A DNA stretch of 20,305 nt from Deltaproteobacteria bacterium (GTDB taxonomy: Bacteria; Desulfobacterota; DSM-4660; Desulfatiglandales; HGW-15): assembly GCA_019308525.1 (NCBI GenBank), contig JAFDIC010000025.1, forward strand, positions 1 through 20,305, in the 5' to 3' direction. The notes below the pieces were generated by a model. That model saw only the letters and a program-made list of their open reading frames with translations. It was not told where the DNA came from and made no database searches. Position numbers and translations under genes: made by a program. Every line of letters begins with the position of its first letter. Position 1 is the first letter of the stretch. This document shows, one piece after another, positions 14,552 to 20,305 of the stretch.

Positions 14552-15492
14552 ACCCGGTCAAAGGGATGGATGGAACGCTCCTAATCCAACTGCTAATATC
14601 AGGGATCCTGCTGGGTGGGATCTATGCCCTTGCCAGCATAGGACTGACATTGATCTTCGGCGTCATGAAGATAGTGAACTTCGCGCACGGTGAGTTCCTG
14701 ATGATCGCTATGTATTTGACCTTCTGGCTCTTCCACTATTTCCACCTGGATCCTTACCTTTCCATTCTAGTTGTGGTTCCCCTGCTCTTTTTCCTCGGAA
14801 TGCTCGTCTACCAATATGTTGTCAGGCATACGATCGGTGCACCTATTTTGACCCAAATCTTTGTCACCGTGGGCATCTCTATTGTCATAGAAAATATGGT
14901 CCTGTTGTTCTGGTCCGCGGATTTCAGGACCATATCTGTGGAATACCTCAAGAACCCAATCATCCTGGGGCCTTTCCCCGCCCTGGGTTTGGAAGAGCTG
15001 ATAGTCAACCCTGCCAGGCTCATAGCATTTCTACTGGCGATTTCCATTGCCCTGGCATTTTTTTTCTTCTTAAAATACAGTTACATAGGAAAGGTCATTC
15101 GGGCGTCGTCCCAGGATCGAACCACTGCCATGCTCATGGGGATAAATATTCAGCGGGTATACAGGCTCACCTTTTCCATAGGGATACTCCTGGTGGGCGT
15201 GGCCGGGGCTCTAATGATACCGATCTATACGGTTCATCCCTTTGTAGGGTTTGAATTCGTACTGGTCATGTTCGTGGTTGTCGTCTTTGGAGGCATGGGG
15301 AGCATCATGGGTGCGCTCTGCGCAGGTATCATCATCGGGATCGTGGAAGTCTTCTCCAGTTTCCTGATCGGTCCCAACAGCAAGCAGGCGATCTACTTTC
15401 TCGTCTTTATTGCCGTACTCGTAATAAGACCTGCCGGCCTTTTCGGAATAAAGGGTGAAGAGGAGCTGGAACGCATTGAATCGATCGACTGA
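14548..15492 (+). CDS. livH: ABC transporter permease, LivH family
   Basis: The 314-residue integral membrane protein is one of two permeases of the branched-chain-type importer. Family marks include GILLGGIYALASIGLTLIFG and KIVNFAHGEFLM near the N-terminus, and FGGMGSIMGALCAGIIIGI with a C-terminal VLVIRPAGLFG. About eight hydrophobic membrane segments are visible. The coupling helix that meets the ATPases lies around RASSQDRTTAMLMGIN. The ATG at 14548 is the first in frame after a stop at 14485, but it has no ribosome binding site; an ATG at 14566 is the alternative. livM overlaps its 3' end, which suggests translational coupling. Confidence 0.93.
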   Translation: MDPVKGMDGTLLIQLLISGILLGGIYALASIGLTLIFGVMKIVNFAHGEFLMIAMYLTFWLFHYFHLDPYLSILVVVPLLFFLGMLVYQYVVRHTIGAPILTQIFVTVGISIVIENMVLLFWSADFRTISVEYLKNPIILGPFPALGLEELIVNPARLIAFLLAISIALAFFFFLKYSYIGKVIRASSQDRTTAMLMGINIQRVYRLTFSIGILLVGVAGALMIPIYTVHPFVGFEFVLVMFVVVVFGGMGSIMGALCAGIIIGIVEVFSSFLIGPNSKQAIYFLVFIAVLVIRPAGLFGIKGEEELERIESID

Positions 15493-16456
15493 AAGACCAG
15501 GGAGCAAGAAACTCGCCGGACCTGTCGCAGCCCTGTTGGTTCTGGGTGTTGCCCCGCTTTTCATCGGTAATGACTTTTATCTGGACGGTTTCATCCTGAT
15601 CTTCGTATGGGGTGCTTTTGCAGGCGCCTGGAACATTATTTCGGGCTATGGAGGCATGGTCTCCCTCGGACATAATTCATTTTTTGGTATCGGCGCCTAT
15701 ACATCCACCCTCCTTCTTCTCCACTTCGGTCTTACTCCCTGGATAGGTATGTTGCTGGGCGGCATTCTTGCCTCGATCGTCGGTGTACTTCTTGGAATTG
15801 TATGTTTTCGCTTGAGGAGCCATTACTTCGCATTGGCCACCCTGGCATTCGGGCAGGTTACTTCCATTCTCGCCATGAACTGGAGGTCTTTAACCAATGG
15901 TGCCGAGGGAATAGCATTGCCCATCAAGCCGAGCCTGCTAAATATGGCCTTCGAGAGCAAGCTTCCCTATCTTTACATAGCGTTTTTCCTATTCTTGGCG
16001 GTGATAGTGATCTCTTACTCTATCGAGCATTCAAGGCTTGGGTACTTTCTAACAGCATTCAAGGAGAACGAAGATGCGGCCAGGGCACTAGGGGTAAGGA
16101 CCGGCAGGGTTAGACTTACTGCAATGGCGATCAGCTCATTTCTTGCGGCTGTGGTCGGGGGCTTTTACGCCCAGTACCTGGTATATATCGATCCCATAAG
16201 TGTAGCAAGGATCCAAATATCCGTCCAGGTAGCCCTTTTCGCCATAGTGGGGGGAGTGGGGACCGTGTTCGGCCCGCCTATTGGCGCCCTTATATTCATA
16301 CCAATTACCATTGTGTTGAGGGCCGCCCTCGGGACCGCATTGCCGGGCCTCCATTTGATCATTTACGGTGTAATCCTGATTCTAGTGCTCCTTTTCTTGC
16401 CGAAGGGCATTTATGGTGCTATCAGAGACAGGTACCTATATGAGAGCCATTTCTAA
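15455..16456 (+). CDS. livM: ABC transporter permease, LivM family
   Basis: The 333-residue membrane protein is the second permease. Diagnostic blocks are GAWNIISGYGGMVSLGHNSFFGIGAYTS near residue 60, FALATLAFGQV, the coupling region KENEDAARALGVRTGRVRLTA, and GGVGTVFGPPIGA toward the end. The start is uncertain: the GTG at 15455 overlaps livH by 38 bases but has no spaced ribosome binding site. The TTG at 15476 has AGAGGAG ten bases upstream and would remove seven residues. Either choice overlaps livH and implies coupled translation. livG starts 23 bases after the stop. Confidence 0.93.
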   Translation: MKRSWNALNRSTERPGSKKLAGPVAALLVLGVAPLFIGNDFYLDGFILIFVWGAFAGAWNIISGYGGMVSLGHNSFFGIGAYTSTLLLLHFGLTPWIGMLLGGILASIVGVLLGIVCFRLRSHYFALATLAFGQVTSILAMNWRSLTNGAEGIALPIKPSLLNMAFESKLPYLYIAFFLFLAVIVISYSIEHSRLGYFLTAFKENEDAARALGVRTGRVRLTAMAISSFLAAVVGGFYAQYLVYIDPISVARIQISVQVALFAIVGGVGTVFGPPIGALIFIPITIVLRAALGTALPGLHLIIYGVILILVLLFLPKGIYGAIRDRYLYESHF

Positions 16457-16479
16457 GACTTTTGACCCCAGGAGACTTC

Positions 16480-17211
16480 GTGCCCGTGCTTGAATTGTAT
16501 GAGGTGAGCAAGTGGTTTGGAGGGAACCCTGTTCTCAGGGACATCACCTTCAACATTGAAAGAGGAGAGGTCGTGGGCCTGATCGGCCCCAACGGCGCAG
16601 GAAAGACTACCCTCTTCAATGTGGTTACGGGGTTTTATCGGCCCAAGACAGGCTATGTGAAATTCGAGGGCAGGGACATCTCCCGGTTGACTCCGGAAGT
16701 CATATGCGGTCTCGGGATATGCAGGACCTTTCAGGTGACAAAGCCCTTCAGCAATATACCCGTGTTAAAGAATGTCATGATCGGGGCCCTTGGCCGGGAG
16801 AAGCGCATAGCAGACGCGCGAAAAAGGGCGGAAGAAGCGCTGGAGTTTGTGGGCATGCTGGACAAAAAGAACCTTCTCGGGAAAAACCTCACCATAGCGG
16901 ACCGCAAGAGGTTGGAGATAGCGCGCGGCTTGGCCACGGGCCCCAAGCTCTTTCTCCTGGACGAGGTAATGGCTGGGCTGAACCCGAGTGAATTGAAAGA
17001 GATGGTACAGCTCATCCACAGGCTCATGGATGCGGGCATCACCCTTTTTGTCATCGAACACATCATGAATGTGATCATGAGTGTCTCCCACAGGGTCATA
17101 GTACTGGATCACGGTGAGATGATTTGCGGAGGGGCTCCCGGGGAGGTGGCCTGTGACCAAAGGGTGATCAAGGCCTACCTTGGAGAAGAATATGCCCTTG
17201 CTCAAGGTTGA
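16480..17211 (+). CDS. livG: ABC transporter ATP-binding protein, LivG family
   Basis: The 243-residue cytoplasmic ATPase has Walker A GPNGAGKTT (36-44), Walker B ending D161-E162 and switch H194 (VIEHIMNVI), and so could hydrolyse ATP. Its signature loop reads LTIADRKRLEIARGL (from 137) instead of LSGGQ. The residue after the catalytic Glu is Val (LLDEVMAGLNPSE) instead of Pro. I recall the same wording in a LivG subgroup, so it is probably a natural variant and not decay. The start is set at GTG 16480 because AGGAG (16470-16474) lies five bases upstream; a TTG at 16462 is less likely. The 3' end overlaps livF by 20 bases. It pairs with LivF under LivH/LivM. Confidence 0.93.
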   Translation: MPVLELYEVSKWFGGNPVLRDITFNIERGEVVGLIGPNGAGKTTLFNVVTGFYRPKTGYVKFEGRDISRLTPEVICGLGICRTFQVTKPFSNIPVLKNVMIGALGREKRIADARKRAEEALEFVGMLDKKNLLGKNLTIADRKRLEIARGLATGPKLFLLDEVMAGLNPSELKEMVQLIHRLMDAGITLFVIEHIMNVIMSVSHRVIVLDHGEMICGGAPGEVACDQRVIKAYLGEEYALAQG

Positions 17212-17902
17212 TCAATTGTGTGCCTTTTATGGTGACCTTCAGGTGTTGTTCGACATCTCCATCGAGGTCAAGGTAGGGAGCATTGTCTCGATAGTGGGGG
17301 CAAATGCGGCCGGCAAGAGTACACTTCTCCGCTCTATTTCGGGTATCTTGAAAAACATGAGTGGCACCATTGTCTTCAACGGGGAACAGATCCTCGGGCT
17401 TCCGCCTTACTCGATCGTGGGAAAAGGTATTGTCCACGTACCCGAAGGTAGAAGGGTGTTCCCTCTGCTCAACGTCCAGGAAAACCTGGAGGTAGGCGCC
17501 TACAGTCAGCGGAAAAACGTAAACATTAGAGCGCTGCTTGATGAGATATACGGCATATTTCCAGCCCTTGCCTCTCACAAGAACCAACTGGCGGGCTCTT
17601 TGAGCGGCGGAGAACAGCAAATGCTGGCCATTGCGCGAGGGCTTATGGCTAGACCCACACTCCTCACAATAGATGAGCCCTCCCTTGGTCTGGCGCCCTT
17701 GATGGTGAAAAAGACCTTTGAGACCCTTTTGGCCATAAACAGGGAAAGGGTCACTATTCTCCTTGTGGAGCAGAATGTCGTCAAGGCATTGAAACTTTCC
17801 CAGCAGGCCTATGCCCTTGAGAACGGCCGGATCGTCATGGAAGGTCCCGGTGAAGACCTCCTGAAAAACGAACAGCTCAAGAAGGCCTACATGGGAATTT
17901 GA
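17192..17902 (+). CDS. livF: ABC transporter ATP-binding protein, LivF family
   Basis: The 236-residue ATPase has Walker A GANAAGKST (36-44), a canonical signature LSGGEQQMLAIARGLM (from 137) and Walker B TIDEP (D161, E162). The LivF-typical block is GIVHVPEGRRVFPLLNVQENL, and LLVEQNV carries Q in the position usual for LivF, where other ABC proteins have His. The start is ATG 17192, with GGAG six bases upstream, inside the end of livG. With the degenerate signature in LivG, the dimer is predicted to have one standard and one non-standard ATP site. The RdhA-like gene begins 25 bases after its stop. Confidence 0.94.
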   Translation: MPLLKVDQLCAFYGDLQVLFDISIEVKVGSIVSIVGANAAGKSTLLRSISGILKNMSGTIVFNGEQILGLPPYSIVGKGIVHVPEGRRVFPLLNVQENLEVGAYSQRKNVNIRALLDEIYGIFPALASHKNQLAGSLSGGEQQMLAIARGLMARPTLLTIDEPSLGLAPLMVKKTFETLLAINRERVTILLVEQNVVKALKLSQQAYALENGRIVMEGPGEDLLKNEQLKKAYMGI

Positions 17903-17927
17903 AAGAACCTGTTTTGGAGTGTGAACA

Positions 17928-19091
17928 GTGAACGGCAAGAAATCCGAGTTCCATGATAAAGGCTTGGGAGATTTCCCCTTCCCGGTTCCTGATTACCGTT
18001 TTGATCAAAAAAACGAGATGTTCAAGAGAAGAACATGGGATGGAGAAATCAAGCCCCATGGGGATAGGCTTTACAACACAATCAGGTACCAGGACAAATA
18101 CGGGTACCGCAAGCTGGACTATGCCCTGAGAAATGCGGCCTGGAACATCGAGTACAGCTTCGCCTTCGGAAACATGCGGAGCGATATTGGGCTTTATTCA
18201 TGGTCCGACATAGCGGACAAGATAAAGAGGTTTGTTGAAACCAACGGCCCGGTACAGCACTCGCCCGGGGTCAACAGCCGTATCGTCAAGAAAGCAGCCC
18301 GCTTCCTGGGGGCTGACCTTGTGGGCATATGCAAGGTCCATCCCAACCTTGTTTACTCCCATGAATACGACCTTATCAACATGGAACATCGCCCCATAGA
18401 ACTTCCCCAAGGTTGCCATCACGCTGTCGTCATGGCCGTGGAGATGGACTATGATGCCACCCGTTATTCCCCTGACGCGATCGCAGGCGCCGCAACGGGG
18501 ATGGGTTATTCCCGCCAGGCAATCGTGGCGAACCTCCTGGCCACCTTCATAAGGGGCCTTGGGTACAGGGCGATCCCTTCAGGGAATGACACCGCACTTT
18601 CGATTCCACTTGCCATGGCCGCAGGACTCGGGGAACTGGGACGCATGGGTCTGCTGGTCACGGAAAAGTACGGCCCCCGTGTGCGTTTATGCAAGGTCTT
18701 CACCGACCTCCCCCTTGAGCCCGATACTTTCAGGCCCTTTGGCGTAAAAGAATTCTGTCAGGCATGCAAGAAATGCGCCAAAAATTGCCCTTCTCGCGCC
18801 ATTGCCTTTGGGCCCCCAACCATGAAGGGGCCGTCATTGTCCAACTTCTCAGGGGTCATGAAGTGGTATATCAACCCGGAAAAGTGTTTTCTGTTCTGGG
18901 TCAAGAACTGGATGGACTGTGACAACTGTGTAAAGGTCTGCCCCTTCAACAAGCCCCAGGGTAAGCTCCATGACTTTGTACGCGCCGTCATAAGGAAGAT
19001 GCCCATTTTGAGCAGACCCATTGTATGGATCGACGATATGCTGGGTTACGGGAGCCCTGTACGGAGAAAAAACTTCTGGGAGACCACTTAG
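17928..19091 (+). CDS. Reductive dehalogenase-like (RdhA family) Fe-S/corrinoid protein, Tat-less
   Basis: The 387-residue protein follows the RdhA pattern. Two 4Fe-4S motifs are intact: C277-x2-C280-x2-C283-x3-C287-P, and C320-x10-C331-x2-C334-x3-C338-P with the RdhA-typical CFLFWVKN and VCPFNKP wording. The blocks IPSGNDTALSIPLAMAAGLG and KYGPRVRLCKVFTDLPL are RdhA hallmarks. Y194, N220 and R253 have the same spacing (26 and 33) that I recall for active-site Y246, N272 and R305 of PceA. There is no twin-arginine signal and no rdhB gene, so it is probably cytosolic and non-respiratory. It starts at GTG 17928 with GGAG eight bases upstream, 25 bases after livF. It is related to epoxyqueuosine reductase QueG, but the blocks above favour RdhA. 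The substrate is unknown; activity other than dehalogenation is possible. Confidence 0.88.
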   Translation: MNGKKSEFHDKGLGDFPFPVPDYRFDQKNEMFKRRTWDGEIKPHGDRLYNTIRYQDKYGYRKLDYALRNAAWNIEYSFAFGNMRSDIGLYSWSDIADKIKRFVETNGPVQHSPGVNSRIVKKAARFLGADLVGICKVHPNLVYSHEYDLINMEHRPIELPQGCHHAVVMAVEMDYDATRYSPDAIAGAATGMGYSRQAIVANLLATFIRGLGYRAIPSGNDTALSIPLAMAAGLGELGRMGLLVTEKYGPRVRLCKVFTDLPLEPDTFRPFGVKEFCQACKKCAKNCPSRAIAFGPPTMKGPSLSNFSGVMKWYINPEKCFLFWVKNWMDCDNCVKVCPFNKPQGKLHDFVRAVIRKMPILSRPIVWIDDMLGYGSPVRRKNFWETT

Positions 19092-19140
19092 AGGAAATAT
19101 TGGTGCGAGCTTGCCCCTCTTTTCCATCTACCCTTTCGTC

Positions 19141-19806
19141 TCAAGGGCTCATTGAACCCAGCCTCTCTTCCAGGATTTCTTGCAGCTCCCTGATCTCTCT
19201 TTCCACAAACCTTGACAGGCCTTCGGCTTCTTCAGCCATCTTCACAGAAAAGCTCTTATCGGTGATGGAAGAAAGATTGATACGGATATTATAGAACGCC
19301 CCCTTTGCAGCACTGTCAATCAGTTGAATCCCAACCCCCGTGTCAGTCAGGCAGTTAGGGTTCCCCCTTTCAAGGAGAACCTTCAAGGGCTCGACCATGC
19401 CGGCAGCCGCCCTGAGCATCTCCATGGGAACACGTGCAGCTTCCTTCAGGGCCTCTTGAACAGCGCGCTGCCTCTCTCTCTTTTCAGTTTCATTCGTCCT
19501 TGGGAGCCTGTAGGCCTCCATTACCCCCCTGTAAGCCTTCATGTCCTTCTCAGCCAGCGCGCATAGCTCCAGGATGGCTTCTTGCGAAGTCCTCCGGATA
19601 GATTCCATATCCTTCCAGGAATCCCTGTATTTTTCATTTTTGAGCGTCAGCCCGGCAACCATTGAACAGAGTGAAGCACCAATTGCTCCTGCCAGGGCCG
19701 CAGCACTACCACCGCCCGGCGCGGCCGAGGGGGCCCCCAGTTCTTTCAAGATTTTCTCAAGGGATAGCTCCGCAAATTTCATAACCGCCCCAAACCTGGC
19801 ACTCAC
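19141..19806 (-). CDS. Formimidoyltetrahydrofolate cyclodeaminase family protein
   Basis: The 221-residue all-helical protein matches the FTCD cyclodeaminase domain (PF04961). A glycine-rich folate-binding turn lies at ~26-43 (APSAAPGGGSAAALAGAI) and a conserved NPNCLTDTGVG segment follows near 150. It converts 5-formimino-THF to 5,10-methenyl-THF with release of ammonia; relatives may act as methenyl-THF cyclohydrolases. The start is GTG 19806, because that codon overlaps the preceding gene's TGA in a GTGA and so allows translational coupling; an ATG at 19782 is the alternative. In animals this domain is fused behind the transferase; here the two are separate genes. Its 3' end faces the RdhA-like gene 49 bases away. 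Confidence 0.92.
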   Translation of the reverse strand: MSARFGAVMKFAELSLEKILKELGAPSAAPGGGSAAALAGAIGASLCSMVAGLTLKNEKYRDSWKDMESIRRTSQEAILELCALAEKDMKAYRGVMEAYRLPRTNETEKRERQRAVQEALKEAARVPMEMLRAAAGMVEPLKVLLERGNPNCLTDTGVGIQLIDSAAKGAFYNIRINLSSITDKSFSVKMAEEAEGLSRFVEREIRELQEILEERLGSMSP

Positions 19807-20305
19807 TGCTCTTCACCCAGTCTATCCAGCAATGCCAATTCAATGACCTGTCTTGAATCAAAGCCCTCTATCTGCAAATAGTAGGCGATGCTGTCAACCA
19901 GTGCGCCGGCAGGAATCATCCCGTATACCTCTGTCCCTATGATCGAGGCCCCCCATCTCCTGGCCTCAAGTCTAATCAGTTCAACGACCCGGTAGAGGGC
20001 GTTCCTTTCGTAGTCGGTAATATTCATGCTTACCTGGGTGATTCCCTTGCTCTCCAGGCCCAGGCCTATACCCTTGACGTACCCCAGTCCCCCGCTCGAT
20101 GCCCTCACTGCGTTGGCTATCTTCTTGGCTACATTTATGTCAGGGGTATCCAGGTTTACGTTGAAGGCGATCAAAAACTTGCGGGCCCCGATCACGGTCG
20201 CCCCGGCACGGGGATGAAGCTTCGGCTCTCCTACGTCAGGGTGCCTCTCCGGATCGGTTATTTCATGCTTGAGGGCCTCATACTGTCCCTTGCGAATCCT
20301 CTCCA
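19803..20305 (-). CDS. ftcD: Glutamate formimidoyltransferase (5' part missing)
   Basis: The minus-strand frame is open to the window edge, so only the last ~167 residues are visible. They include RHPDVGEPKLHPRAGATVIG, ARKFLIAFNVNLDT and GLGLESKGITQVSMNITDY, all typical of the transferase domain of FTCD. It moves the formimino group from formiminoglutamate, or the equivalent purine-derived formimino donor, to tetrahydrofolate. The next gene then closes the ring. The first codon called inside the window (20195) is internal. The stop TGA overlaps the cyclodeaminase GTG by four bases. No hut genes are in view, so whether the pathway serves histidine, purine or formiminoglycine breakdown is open. 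Confidence 0.93.
   Translation of the reverse strand, partial: ERIRKGQYEALKHEITDPERHPDVGEPKLHPRAGATVIGARKFLIAFNVNLDTPDINVAKKIANAVRASSGGLGYVKGIGLGLESKGITQVSMNITDYERNALYRVVELIRLEARRWGASIIGTEVYGMIPAGALVDSIAYYLQIEGFDSRQVIELALLDRLGEEQ

Noticed and set aside
16480..17211. LivG as a decayed ATPase
   Set aside because: Walker A, catalytic Glu and the switch His are intact, and the odd signature matches a wording I recall in other LivG proteins.
17168..17938. 256-residue frame on the minus strand
   Set aside because: It is antisense to livF, which has full ABC motifs; the antisense frame shows no recognisable domain.
17928..19091. Epoxyqueuosine reductase (QueG)
   Set aside because: The Fe-S motif wording, the AAGLG and GPRVR blocks and the long N-terminal region fit RdhA better than QueG.

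Overview
The window reads as ordinary chromosomal DNA of a bacterium, most likely an anaerobic member of the Desulfobacterota (former Deltaproteobacteria). This is an inference. It rests on a DUF4124-protease fusion, a DUF1847 protein, an AcuB-like CBS-ACT protein, a UroD-family corrinoid-type methyltransferase and a cytosolic reductive-dehalogenase homologue occurring together. Base composition looks fairly even throughout. I see no insertion sequence, integrase, tRNA, rRNA or CRISPR array. Coding density is high: the largest gene-free stretches are 1033-1295, 9118-9329, 5702-5894 and 13020-13207, none longer than 300 bases.

Layout. (1) 1-5000, + strand: the 3' part of a LysM protein, then dprA (DNA processing) and topA (topoisomerase I). 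(2) 5018-6401, - strand: endonuclease V and a stand-alone receiver-domain response regulator. (3) 6577-9117, + strand: a secreted DUF4124-trypsin-like protease, a fumarylacetoacetase-family hydrolase and an NRDE/TANGO2-family protein. (4) 9330-11429, - strand: a DUF1847 Cys-rich protein, a CBS-CBS-ACT protein and a nitroreductase. (5) 11608-19091, + strand: eight genes starting at a divergent promoter pair. They are a Nfu N-domain-like protein, a UroD/MtaA-like methyltransferase, a periplasmic binding protein, LivH, LivM, LivG, LivF, and a Tat-less reductive-dehalogenase-like iron-sulfur/corrinoid protein. (6) 19141-20305, - strand: formimidoyl-THF cyclodeaminase and the 3' part of glutamate formimidoyltransferase, coupled by a GTGA overlap.

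Region 5 is the part worth pursuing. A complete branched-chain-amino-acid-type importer sits directly upstream of the RdhA homologue. That homologue carries two 4Fe-4S motifs, and its Tyr/Asn/Arg residues are spaced as I remember for the active site of PceA. A UroD-family protein with an intact HxC...C zinc site and a possible Fe-S scaffold domain lie at the head of the cluster. A reasonable hypothesis is import of a small organic acid or aromatic followed by corrinoid-dependent dehalogenation or methyl removal in the cytoplasm. The substrate cannot be read from the sequence. Dedicated corrinoid carrier protein, reactivase and membrane anchor (RdhB) genes are not in the window.
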